Part shown: positions 38,653-46,670 of the stretch, piece by piece | Position numbering within the stretch: position 1 is the first letter of the stretch | Layout: each line of letters opens with the position of its first letter | Source: a virus | IMG/VR virus record: IMGVR_UViG_3300046517_000355 | Coordinates: 1-64,000 of that record | DNA length: 64,000 bases | Reading direction: 5' to 3' (one strand) | Made by a program: the position numbers and the translations under genes | The notes under the pieces: model-generated | What the model was told of the DNA's origin: nothing | Databases searched by the model: none | What the model saw: only the letters and a program-made list of their open reading frames with translations

Positions 38653-38935
38653 AAGCATAACGCTCGCGCAACTTGCAGAGGTCGTCAAAAACATTGAGCC
38701 GATGCAGTTCCTTGGATTCACGTTTTCGCGAAAAGGCTGGGAAGCGATACGGCCGCAAATATCGCACGATCTTCTCGATGTTAAAGGACTGGCATTCGGT
38801 GTTCCTTTCTATGTCGTCGAGACTCAGCGTGCGGACGTTATCGAGTGGAGAGACCGCGTGGAAATGGAACAATATGTCGCAGGCAGTTCAATTCTTCATA
38901 AGCATTTTCAGGAGAGAAAATATGATCACGGCTAA
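38642..38935 (+). CDS. Small protein before oxygenase, unknown
   Basis: A 97-aa protein starting MENESITLAQLAEVVKNIEP. CGGAGG lies before the ATG. It overlaps the oxygenase gene by 14 bp and so is co-translated. No family is recognised; it may partner the modification enzyme. Confidence 0.6.
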   Translation: MENESITLAQLAEVVKNIEPMQFLGFTFSRKGWEAIRPQISHDLLDVKGLAFGVPFYVVETQRADVIEWRDRVEMEQYVAGSSILHKHFQERKYDHG

Positions 38936-40124
38936 AGAGGTGAAGAAGTTCATCAAACGGACAGCGGCGGCCTTCGACAACGGGTCGCCATTTTCAGCAC
39001 TGCGCGAGAATGAGATCGTCGAGCTTGAGCGAAAAGGCAGGCTCTTTCTCGCTGATGCGAACTATGACGGGCTTTTCACGAAGATCGACAGCGTGTCTGA
39101 TCTCTGCGCGGTTTACATCGCGAGAGAGTGCATCAGCGACGCGACACATCGAGACTTCGCACAGCGCGTGATCAAGATCAAAGCGGGCACTGTCTTTGTG
39201 AGCGATGTCTTCTGCTCGCCGGAAGTCGAGGCGAAAGATCGAATGTGCGACTTCATGCGCATAGCCGACAAGCTCGACAACATCTGGCTCAATGTCGAAT
39301 GCTACGCAGAGGACGACAAGACTGTCGAAGCTCTCAAGCTGATGAACTTCGAGCGCGTGATCTCGAAGGTCTCTGCCTTTGCTGAAGTCAAAACGATTTA
39401 CACGAACACTGAGGTGGATCATCCGTGGTTCGATCCTGTCGAAGACGTGACGCTCGCGCAAATCAACCCTGCCTTTATCTCTGAGTATGAGAAAAACTTC
39501 GTCCTCGCTGAGCTTGACGACGCGAGCGACTACGGCGGCAAGTTCGCCAACCACTATTCGATTTATAACAAGGACAATAAGTGGAGCGGCATCACGCTTC
39601 GCGGCTACGACAAGAATGATCCGAGCTTCATCGAGAAGCCGACAGAAATGAGCAAGCGATGGAAGAAAGAGCATCCTGAATTACTCGCAAACGAATGCGA
39701 GGACACGATCATCGCTCCGCACTTCGCCTTCACGCTTCGCCGTGTCCGCGATCTTTTCGGAGAGCAGATCGAGCGCGTTCGCATTCTGAAGCTCGACGAA
39801 GAAGGAACGATCCTGCGCCACTGCGACATTCAAGATCGAGACGCAGGCATCGCAGACGGCAAGATCGCGCGCTTCCACATTCCACTTCAGACGCACGAGA
39901 ACGTCACCTTCAAGTCGTGGGACGCAGACGGCGATCTGATCGAGATGAAGATGCCAGAGTGCTCGCTGTGCTATCTCGATCACAGAAAGCCCCACAGTGT
40001 CGTCAACGCAGGCGGAGAGCGATTGCATCTCGTGATCGATGTCTTCAGTGACGCACGCATCAGGAACTACCTGCGCCGAGCCGCAGGCATACCAGACAGA
40101 GAACAGGAGGGAACCAATGCTTAA
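38922..40124 (+). CDS. 2-oxoglutarate/Fe(II) oxygenase with GNAT-like N-terminal domain
   Basis: A 400-aa protein. Residues 260-380 fit the aspartyl/asparaginyl beta-hydroxylase type of double-stranded beta-helix: ARFHIPLQT (H319), a central ECSLCYLDHRKPHSVVNAG (H358), and GERLHLVIDVF (R367) for 2-oxoglutarate. Residues 1-165 look like an acetyltransferase (GNAT) fold, ending NVECYAEDDKTVEALKLMNF, the usual late GNAT helix and strand. The substrate is unknown. It overlaps a DNA methyltransferase gene by 8 bp, so nucleobase or protein modification are both possible. AGGAGAGAAAAT precedes the ATG at 38922. Confidence 0.7.
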   Translation: MITAKEVKKFIKRTAAAFDNGSPFSALRENEIVELERKGRLFLADANYDGLFTKIDSVSDLCAVYIARECISDATHRDFAQRVIKIKAGTVFVSDVFCSPEVEAKDRMCDFMRIADKLDNIWLNVECYAEDDKTVEALKLMNFERVISKVSAFAEVKTIYTNTEVDHPWFDPVEDVTLAQINPAFISEYEKNFVLAELDDASDYGGKFANHYSIYNKDNKWSGITLRGYDKNDPSFIEKPTEMSKRWKKEHPELLANECEDTIIAPHFAFTLRRVRDLFGEQIERVRILKLDEEGTILRHCDIQDRDAGIADGKIARFHIPLQTHENVTFKSWDADGDLIEMKMPECSLCYLDHRKPHSVVNAGGERLHLVIDVFSDARIRNYLRRAAGIPDREQEGTNA

Positions 40125-40752
40125 TCAATACATACTAGGCGACTGCTTGAATGAGATGCCGAAGCTCACAGAGCGCTCGGTCGATCTGATCTTCACGTCG
40201 CCTCCACACATCAGCGAAACGAAATATAAAAACCTGAAGGACATGCGGCAATTCCAATTGTCGTTTTGCACGCAGATGGTGAACGTTATCAAGAAGGACG
40301 GCTTCATCGTGATCTGCCAAGCGAATCACAGATATAAAGCCGAGGTCGTCTCAAATTACGCGCTCTATTACGAGCTTTTGAGATCGTTCGGCATGAAGCT
40401 CAAGGACGAGAAGATCGTCTACCGACGACCGCCCGTCGGACGCAAGGACCTGTACCGTTTCACCTATCAGATCATGACGATCTGGACGCTCGCTGGAGGG
40501 TTCAAGCGATCAGGCGACTTCTTAGCGGACACGCTGATCGACGAACAGGCTCCAAAGGGCGGAGCGACGCACTGGACTGTTCCATTCTGCGAGCTTGTGA
40601 TCAACGCTCTCACGCAGAAAGGCGAGCTTGTGCTCGATCCATTCGCATCCAGTTGCCCTGTCTTGATCGCGGCAAAGAATCTCAAGCGCGACTTCATCGG
40701 CATCGAGGTCGATCCTGTCGTCCACGAACAGTTCAAGGAGGTGCTCGCATGA
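40117..40752 (+). CDS. DNA methyltransferase (N4/N6 amino type) with variant motifs
   Basis: A 211-aa protein with the beta-class order: MLNQYILGDCLNEMPKL, catalytic motif IV FTSPPH (26-31), then near the C-terminus motif I LVLDPFASSCPVLIAA followed by FIGIEVDP. The usual motifs are TSPPY and DPFAGSG, so the catalytic tyrosine is replaced by histidine and the SAM loop by ASSC. It may be active with altered specificity or be impaired. AGGAGGGAACCA precedes the ATG. Confidence 0.8.
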   Translation: MLNQYILGDCLNEMPKLTERSVDLIFTSPPHISETKYKNLKDMRQFQLSFCTQMVNVIKKDGFIVICQANHRYKAEVVSNYALYYELLRSFGMKLKDEKIVYRRPPVGRKDLYRFTYQIMTIWTLAGGFKRSGDFLADTLIDEQAPKGGATHWTVPFCELVINALTQKGELVLDPFASSCPVLIAAKNLKRDFIGIEVDPVVHEQFKEVLA

Positions 40753-40838
40753 TCACAGACGCCGACACTGATCTCGCTCTGCTCGTGTTCATCGTGATCA
40801 TTCTCGTGATCTTGGCGAAAGGAGGACGAAGACGATGA
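40749..40838 (+). CDS. 29-residue membrane microprotein
   Basis: MITDADTDLA, then a hydrophobic run LLVFIVIILVILA and a basic tail GGRRR. Its start overlaps the methyltransferase stop and its stop overlaps the next start, both as ATGA. The tight coupling and classic single-pass shape argue that it is real despite its length. Confidence 0.5.
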   Translation: MITDADTDLALLVFIVIILVILAKGGRRR

Positions 40839-41101
40839 GCTTGCCTGATCGATACGACGAAGACGACGAATATAGGATCAATTGGGCGCGCCGTCCTGGG
40901 AATTCGTTCGGGCTCGAATATCCTGTCCGATTCGATCACGATGTCCGCATCGGATGGTTCGTCTATGTTTTTGAGACTGGTCAGCTTCTTGCAGAGAACC
41001 TGCGCGAGTGGGAGGTGCAAGGCGTCTGCATTCGTGAGAACGAAAAGCGCGTGAAGCACAAGATCGAACCTGACATCTCTGCGATTGATTCAACTCCTTA
41101 A
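40835..41101 (+). CDS. Small acidic protein, unknown
   Basis: An 88-aa protein starting MSLPDRYDEDDEYRINWARR. AAAGGAGGACG precedes the ATG. It is beta-rich with many charges. No family is recognised. It lies between the modification genes and the Toprim gene. Confidence 0.6.
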   Translation: MSLPDRYDEDDEYRINWARRPGNSFGLEYPVRFDHDVRIGWFVYVFETGQLLAENLREWEVQGVCIRENEKRVKHKIEPDISAIDSTP

Positions 41102-41114
41102 GGAGAACCAACAC

Positions 41115-42140
41115 ATGCCAACATTTGATTTTTCAAAAACATTCACACAGTCGCGTCGCGAGGAGTTCGCTCGCATCCTTCTCGATCTTCAGCACAAGAT
41201 CGGCTTCAAAATATCGAGCCGAGGTTGGTGCTACATCATGGAGAATGCGCGCTACATCAACAAAAACCAATTCAACAAAGTCGAAGCGGCGATCAATAAC
41301 TGCCGCCGCGACGGATATCTTCCAGTGGACTTTGTCGCCGAAGAAGACGCGAGAGCATTCAGTGGCGTCGAGAGCAAGAGCAAAGGCACTGTCAAAGACA
41401 CTTTGAAGTGGATGCTCAGCGACGTTCTCAACGGCTCGCACTATTACACGCCTGATTGGTGGGAGGGCGAAGAAGTTTATATCCAGATGGTCGTCGAGAA
41501 GATCGATCTGAAGACTTTGTTCCAGCCTGTCTGCGAGGAGTATCACATCGCGATAGCCAACTCGAAAGGCTGGTCTTCGATCCTTCAGCGAGCAGAGTAT
41601 GCGAAGCGCTTCAAAGACGCAGAGAACAAAGGACTGGAATGCGTGCTCTTGTATTGTGGCGATCACGATCCTGACGGACTTCGCATCAGCGACACGCTTC
41701 GAGCGAACCTCGACCAGCTTCGATATGTCCGATGGTCGAACGGCGAGAGTGGATATAATCCACGTGATCTCCGCATCGAGCGCTTCGGCTTGAATTACGA
41801 CTTCATTGAGGACAACGGATACACGTGGATCGATAATCTGATCACTGGCTCTGGCAAAGACCTTGCAGATCCGAATCACAAAAACCACGGTCTCGGATAT
41901 GTGCAGGAATATCTCAGCGAGATAGGAGAGCGCAAGTGCGAGGCGAATGCTGTCGTCACGACACCAGACGAAGCACAGCAAATGTGCCGCGACGCTATCG
42001 AGTCATTTGTAGGATCCGACGCGCTTGATCGCTTTGCGGACAAGCGTGCTCAAGTTGATCAGGACTACGACGACCTACTCGAAAGGCTTGATCTCAAAGA
42101 GCGCATCACCAAGATCATAGAAGAAAACGACGAAGAATAA
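41115..42140 (+). CDS. Toprim-domain protein (Spo11/TopoVI-A-like Toprim)
   Basis: A 341-aa protein. The core is EEYHIAIANSKGWSSILQRA followed by LLYCGDHDPDGLRISDTLR near residues 187-205. This has the acidic DxD of Toprim domains in the GDHDPDG form. Helical regions flank it, and the C-terminus (LIKERITKIIEE-like) is charged. A tyrosine nuclease domain is not obvious. It may act as a primase-like, nuclease or topoisomerase-related enzyme. AAGGAGAACCAACAC precedes the ATG at 41115. Confidence 0.65.
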   Translation: MPTFDFSKTFTQSRREEFARILLDLQHKIGFKISSRGWCYIMENARYINKNQFNKVEAAINNCRRDGYLPVDFVAEEDARAFSGVESKSKGTVKDTLKWMLSDVLNGSHYYTPDWWEGEEVYIQMVVEKIDLKTLFQPVCEEYHIAIANSKGWSSILQRAEYAKRFKDAENKGLECVLLYCGDHDPDGLRISDTLRANLDQLRYVRWSNGESGYNPRDLRIERFGLNYDFIEDNGYTWIDNLITGSGKDLADPNHKNHGLGYVQEYLSEIGERKCEANAVVTTPDEAQQMCRDAIESFVGSDALDRFADKRAQVDQDYDDLLERLDLKERITKIIEENDEE

Positions 42141-42144
42141 TTCC

Positions 42145-42507
42145 ATGGCATGCTTCAATTGCCAGCTCGAACAGTGCACCTGTCTGAATGGTCCTTATGT
42201 CATTCAGATAGGTCGCTTCAATTCGTCCGATGAGGATCCTCCTCAGATTGGCATACCTGGCTATTGTCCTGGGACACTGTACCTGAATGCGGAAGAAGAA
42301 AAGATTTTTCTCGCATACCGCAAAGAGCATAAATATATTTCACCCATAGCGGAGTTTGATAAAGCGCTTGAGGAGTTTCGCATTGCGATGATCGGCCTCT
42401 TCCCTCCTGAGACTGAAGAAGAAAAGAGCGCGCGCGCGCGACAAGAGCTTGAGAATGAGAGACAATTTGTGCTCGCTCAAAAACGTCACCGACACAAAAA
42501 TAGATGA
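42145..42507 (+). CDS. Small protein with CxxC..CxC site
   Basis: A 120-aa protein starting MACFNCQLEQCTCLNG, a tight cysteine cluster at the N-terminus, then a helical charged C-terminus. The ribosome site is poor. It overlaps the polymerase start by 4 bp. A zinc or metal site is likely; no family is recognised. Confidence 0.6.
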   Translation: MACFNCQLEQCTCLNGPYVIQIGRFNSSDEDPPQIGIPGYCPGTLYLNAEEEKIFLAYRKEHKYISPIAEFDKALEEFRIAMIGLFPPETEEEKSARARQELENERQFVLAQKRHRHKNR

Positions 42508-44246
42508 AAATTAAATACCTTCAAAAAGCGGAATCGATCCGAGACGTGCGCGATCAGATCATGCAGTCGCGCGTCCTCGGCATCGACACCGAGACGACTG
42601 ATCTCGATCCTCTCAAAGGCGAGCTTCGTCTCCTACAAGTATCACCTGATCCAGAGACATCGATCATCTTCGATCTCAAGAAGATCGATCCTCGCGAGAC
42701 TGAGTTGGACTTCTTGCGCGACACATTCGAGTCTCCAAACTTCGTGAAGATGTTCCATAATGCGAAGTTCGACCTCAAGTGGCTCAAGAAGCATTTCGGC
42801 GTCGGCATGACTGAGTGCGTCTTCGACAGTTACCTAGGCTCTCAATTGATCAACCCTGACGAAATAATGATCAACCACAATTTGAAAGATGTGGCGGCGC
42901 GTTATGCATTCACTGATCTCACGAAAGGCTTCGGCAAGTCTGATTGGTCAGGAGACATCAGCGACGATCAACTCAGATATGCCGCATTCGACTCGACGAC
43001 ACTGCATCCGATCAGAGAGAAGATGAACCAGCACTTCGACGCAGGTGATCTCAGGCGCGTCGCGCTGATCGAGTTCAATGCTGTCGATCAAGTCGCGGAG
43101 CTTGAGCTTGCAGGCTTCTATCTCGATGAAGCGATGTGGATGTCACGAGCGAACCAAGACGAAGTGGTCAAGGCTCAGCTTGCGGCAAAGCTCCATGAAG
43201 CGTTCGAGAAGGTGAGCGATCAGCAAAACTTTTTCGGCGGCTCGCAATTTAACCTCGACTCGACAGACGACATCCGCGATGCTCTGATCAAGCTCGGCGT
43301 TCCGCTCGACGCGAACGCGAGCACGCAGGCTTTCCGCATCGATCACCTGAAAGAGAAGCATCCGATCGTCGCAGACGTGATCGCCTATCGAGAAGCGGCG
43401 CAGGCTGTGAAGACCTACGGTCGTGCATATCCTGACTTCATCAGTCCGAAGACAAGGCGCGTCCACGCAGACTTTCGACAGATCGGTGCTCCTACTGGAC
43501 GCTTCTCGTGCGCAGAGCCGAACCTTCAGCAAATTCCTCACGAGGATGAATATCGTCATTGCTTCAAGGCACAGGGCGACGGACGCAGGCTTATCATCGA
43601 CGACTACTCACAGATAGAGCTTCGCATCATGACTCAATTCAGCCGTGATCCTAAGCTGATGCATGCCTATCTGAATGATGCCGATCTTCATGCTCAGACA
43701 GCGAAGGAGGTAGGAGTTGATCGTGATCTCGGAAAGCGCCTCAACTTCGGCACAGCCTTCGGCATTGCCGCCAAGCGCTTCTCTCTCGTGTCTGGACTCA
43801 AAGAGAAAGAGAGCGAGAAGGTGCTCAAGAAGTTCTGGGAGGTATATTCTGTGCTCGACTCGTATCAAAAAGAGAATGAGCGCATCGCTCGCGAAGATCG
43901 TGAGATGCGCTCGTGGAGCGGACGCACGCTCCGCATCGACTTCAATCTGCAAGATCGCTCAGCGATCGGCGCCATCGAACGACTAGGCAGGAACCTGCCG
44001 ATTCAAGGAACGTGCTCAGACATCCTGAAGCGCTTTCTCTACCTGTGGAATAGAAAGCGCCGCGAGTTCAATAACGCAGACTTGGTCAACATCGTCCACG
44101 ATGAAGTGATCACGGAGTGCGACGCTGATCAGGCTGAGGAAGTTATCAAAGCGCAAGAGCAGTGCATGATCGACGCAGGGAACGAAGTGCTGACCGTCAT
44201 CCCTTGCAAGGTCGAAGGAAAGATCAGCACGAAATGGGAGAAATAA
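42504..44246 (+). CDS. polA: DNA polymerase, family A
   Basis: A 580-aa polymerase with an active-looking 3'-5' exonuclease (GIDTETTDL, D28 and E30; later NAKFDLKWL and a DISDDQLRYAAFDS region). The polymerase core has motif A DYSQIELR (D367), motif B R407...K411..NFG (F415), and motif C VHDE (D533). In motif B the usual tyrosine before the last glycine (E. coli Y766) is phenylalanine (F419). There is no 5'-3' exonuclease domain, as usual for phages. With the DnaB helicase and initiator it forms the replication core. Confidence 0.93.
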   Translation: MKIKYLQKAESIRDVRDQIMQSRVLGIDTETTDLDPLKGELRLLQVSPDPETSIIFDLKKIDPRETELDFLRDTFESPNFVKMFHNAKFDLKWLKKHFGVGMTECVFDSYLGSQLINPDEIMINHNLKDVAARYAFTDLTKGFGKSDWSGDISDDQLRYAAFDSTTLHPIREKMNQHFDAGDLRRVALIEFNAVDQVAELELAGFYLDEAMWMSRANQDEVVKAQLAAKLHEAFEKVSDQQNFFGGSQFNLDSTDDIRDALIKLGVPLDANASTQAFRIDHLKEKHPIVADVIAYREAAQAVKTYGRAYPDFISPKTRRVHADFRQIGAPTGRFSCAEPNLQQIPHEDEYRHCFKAQGDGRRLIIDDYSQIELRIMTQFSRDPKLMHAYLNDADLHAQTAKEVGVDRDLGKRLNFGTAFGIAAKRFSLVSGLKEKESEKVLKKFWEVYSVLDSYQKENERIAREDREMRSWSGRTLRIDFNLQDRSAIGAIERLGRNLPIQGTCSDILKRFLYLWNRKRREFNNADLVNIVHDEVITECDADQAEEVIKAQEQCMIDAGNEVLTVIPCKVEGKISTKWEK

Positions 44247-44247
44247 A

Positions 44248-44550
44248 ATGTTTGTTCAAATGCGATGCAAGGAGTGCCACGTGAAGCTCACTGTCGAAGT
44301 GCCGCCACGACACAAGATGACGACGCTTGAATATTGGATGATGCAGATCGTGTCGCCGCGCATGTACCTGAAGCACCGCGAGCACTCGCCGTTTTGTAAT
44401 GCTGTCCAATTCGATCTCGCGATACAGGTCGAGAAGGAGGCTCTCTCAGGAGAGTCAGGACTGATCGGAGAGGAGCCTACGAATCCAGACCCGTCGGTCG
44501 ACATCTTCGAGAAGTTCGACAAGAAAAAGGAGAATGAAGATGAAGCCTGA
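44248..44550 (+). CDS. Zinc-type small protein
   Basis: A 100-aa protein. MRCKECHVKL and HREHSPFCNAV give a likely C2HC-type metal site; the C-terminal half is acidic and disordered. It starts one base after the polymerase stop. Its stop overlaps the next gene by 11 bp. The function is unknown. Confidence 0.6.
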   Translation: MFVQMRCKECHVKLTVEVPPRHKMTTLEYWMMQIVSPRMYLKHREHSPFCNAVQFDLAIQVEKEALSGESGLIGEEPTNPDPSVDIFEKFDKKKENEDEA

Positions 44551-44743
44551 TCCACTGAAGCCTGACTCACTCTTGCTGATGAAGCTCGGCTCTGCGCTCG
44601 TGCATGCCGAGGAGTTTCTATCAGACAATGGACATCCTGTGGACAAAGTCGCCTTTGACACGATCATGATGAAGGAGCCGACAGTCAGAGCATGGCTCGA
44701 TCAGATGACGGAACTTGCCTTGGTGCCTGTAAAACGAAGTTAA
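44540..44743 (+). CDS. Small helical protein, unknown
   Basis: A 67-aa helical protein starting MKPDPLKPDSLLLMKLGSAL. The second of two close ATGs was chosen because AAGGAG is seven bases before it. It ends the polymerase operon. No family is recognised. Confidence 0.6.
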   Translation: MKPDPLKPDSLLLMKLGSALVHAEEFLSDNGHPVDKVAFDTIMMKEPTVRAWLDQMTELALVPVKRS

Positions 44744-44773
44744 AATATATTCCACCTCCAGCCTACTTTTCTC

Positions 44774-44801
44774 TTGACATGCTTTGCAACTCGTGTTAAA
44801 T
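44774..44801 (+). promoter_or_regulatory. Phage promoter of the TGCA-spacer family, copy 8
   Basis: TTGACA, 16-bp spacer with TTTGCAA, TTAAAT; outer arms ACA and TGT are kept. It drives the DUF932 gene. Confidence 0.9.
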
Positions 44802-44809
44802 TTAGAGCA

Positions 44810-44824
44810 GTCAGCAAGTCTGAC
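44810..44824 (+). promoter_or_regulatory. Leader hairpin, CAAGT loop
   Basis: GTCAG, loop CAAGT, CTGAC. The stem is the same as at 19244 but the loop is the second type. Confidence 0.75.
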
Positions 44825-44857
44825 CACGAAAAACAAACACTAAGGAGAATAAAAACA

Positions 44858-45928
44858 ATGCCTAGAATCGCAACCGCAGACCAAGGAATCAACGCAACCG
44901 CCATCAACATCATGAACGGCGGCAACAAACAATATGCATCAATTTACGCACTAGGAACGAAGATCGACGCTGACAACATGAAAGATGCTGTCAAGCAGTC
45001 GAAGATCGATTGGACAGTTTCGAAAGTTCAACACGTCTCGCCGTTCGACGGTAACCCAGTTCCCAGCTGGGGCGTCTATCGCGACGACTCGAAACAATTT
45101 CTTGGGCAAGTTGGCTCAGACTGGACCGCAGTTCAAACCCTCGACCAGTTCTCATTCGTTGACGATCTCATTCAGCACATCCCGGGCGCTCGCTACACAG
45201 CCGCAGGCACGACAGAGAACAACCAGAAAGTTTTCGTATGTGCCAACATTGGCGACTTCGAAGTTGGCGCAGAAGGCGACAAGCATACTGCTTATTTAGT
45301 CGTCTCCGATTGGAAGAATTCGCGAGGCTCGTGCCGTGCTCAGCTTTCAGTCATCCGCGAGATTTGCGGCAACGGAATGAGCGTCATGATCGACAACAAA
45401 GTGATGACGTTCAAGCATACGAAGTATGTGAAAGAGAGAATGGACAGCGTGTCGCAGTCAGTGAACAACATCACCGACGCTTATCTCTCGCTCAAGTCGA
45501 AGCTCGACACTATCGCGACTCGCACGATCACGAGCAAGGACACAGTGATCGCGATCTTCGACAAGCTGTTCCCTGAGACTGAAGCGGAAAAGAATGGCCG
45601 CGCCAACAACCGCCGCGCCGAGACGCAAGCTTTCGTCGCTGACCTGCTCGCGAAGAATGACGACAATGCGTTCCCATCAGAAGCAAAGACGCCTCTCGCA
45701 GTGTTCAACTCCTACACGAATTTCATCGATCACTACATGCCGATGAAGCAAAGCCGTACGGGCATCAAAGAGGAGCTTCGACGTGCTGACTCTGCTCTGT
45801 TCGGGAACGGTGCTGAATTGAAAAATCGTGCTCTTGAGATCATCCTCGAAGAAACTCGCGACCTGCCTTCGATCACGAAGGGAGCGAGCTTGCTCGACGC
45901 AGTTCTCACGAACGCATCACGCAACTAG
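44858..45928 (+). CDS. DUF932 phage/plasmid-like protein
   Basis: A 356-aa protein. GSDWTAVQTLDQFSFVDDLI, KVFVCANIGDF, DKHTAYLVVSDWKNSRGSCR, then EICGNGMSV and FKHTKYVKERM follow the order of the DUF932 (phage/plasmid-like TIGR03299) family, abundant in phages and without a settled function. It has a private promoter, a leader hairpin and a strong terminator, so it forms a single-gene, probably highly expressed unit. The DNA shows more varied codons than its neighbours at the 5' end. Confidence 0.85.
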   Translation: MPRIATADQGINATAINIMNGGNKQYASIYALGTKIDADNMKDAVKQSKIDWTVSKVQHVSPFDGNPVPSWGVYRDDSKQFLGQVGSDWTAVQTLDQFSFVDDLIQHIPGARYTAAGTTENNQKVFVCANIGDFEVGAEGDKHTAYLVVSDWKNSRGSCRAQLSVIREICGNGMSVMIDNKVMTFKHTKYVKERMDSVSQSVNNITDAYLSLKSKLDTIATRTITSKDTVIAIFDKLFPETEAEKNGRANNRRAETQAFVADLLAKNDDNAFPSEAKTPLAVFNSYTNFIDHYMPMKQSRTGIKEELRRADSALFGNGAELKNRALEIILEETRDLPSITKGASLLDAVLTNASRN

Positions 45929-45953
45929 ACAGCCTTGATCATCTAAACTTTGC

Positions 45954-45979
45954 GGGAGCCTTCGGGCTCCCTTTTCTTT
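45954..45979 (+). terminator. Intrinsic terminator after DUF932 gene
   Basis: GGGAGCC, loop TTCG, GGCTCCC, then TTTTCTTT. It follows the DUF932 stop by 25 bp. Confidence 0.92.
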
Positions 45980-46006
45980 CAACTTACAATAAGGAGATAC
46001 AAAACT

Positions 46007-46249
46007 ATGGCAGACGTAATGCTTCAACAAAGATGGCACTTAACCCTTTCACAGCACGAGCTTCGGCTGGTCAGTCGAGCGCTCAGACTCAGACTCGACG
46101 AAGACAACCCTGAGGAGATCGCCGCGGCAAAAGCGCTTTGCGATCAGATCGTCCTCGGCAAGTCTCAGACAGTCGATCAGATCAAACACGAGCTTGATAA
46201 GCACAAGTCGAATGTCGAGGCGTCGCAAGGAGGTACCGATGCCACTTGA
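46007..46249 (+). CDS. Small helical protein, unknown
   Basis: An 80-aa helical protein starting MADVMLQQRWHLTLSQHELR. ATAAGGAGATACAAAACT precedes the ATG at 46007. It lies after a terminator with no clear promoter, so read-through may supply it. It overlaps the next gene by 11 bp. No family is recognised. Confidence 0.65.
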   Translation: MADVMLQQRWHLTLSQHELRLVSRALRLRLDEDNPEEIAAAKALCDQIVLGKSQTVDQIKHELDKHKSNVEASQGGTDAT

Positions 46250-46670
46250 GCGTAAATGCGGAACGTGCACCGCGTGTTGCACGTATATGGAGATCGCAGA
46301 GATCGACAAGAAAGCAGGGACGCCTTGTCCGAACCTCTGTGCGGCAGGCTGTGGAGTGTATGAGACGAAGCCCGCGGAATGTTCGAGCTTCAAGTGCATG
46401 TGGCTCCACGAGAAGCTCCACTTCAGATTTAAGCCTGACGCGATTGGACTGCTTTTCTTCTATCACATCGCGAAATTCGGACCCTGTGTGATCTGTATCG
46501 AGATGCGAGAAGGAGCCGCAGAGCAAGGCGACGGCGAGGCGGCGATGACTCAAGTCATGAAAGAGCACACAGTCATCCTGTGCCGATTCGATGGGAAGCG
46601 AACGATCAGGACGAACAATCACCAGCATCTTGCGCAGATCGAGCGCATCACGAGGAGGATCAATGCTTAA
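46239..46670 (+). CDS. YkgJ-family cysteine cluster protein
   Basis: A 143-aa protein. CGTCTACC near residue 7, then GTPCPNLCAAGCGVYETKP and ECSSFKC form the eight-cysteine pattern of YkgJ/UPF0153 proteins, which bind zinc or iron-sulfur. The role is unknown in bacteria and phages. AAGGAGGTACCG precedes the ATG. Its stop overlaps the MazG-like gene. Confidence 0.78.
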   Translation: MPLERKCGTCTACCTYMEIAEIDKKAGTPCPNLCAAGCGVYETKPAECSSFKCMWLHEKLHFRFKPDAIGLLFFYHIAKFGPCVICIEMREGAAEQGDGEAAMTQVMKEHTVILCRFDGKRTIRTNNHQHLAQIERITRRINA

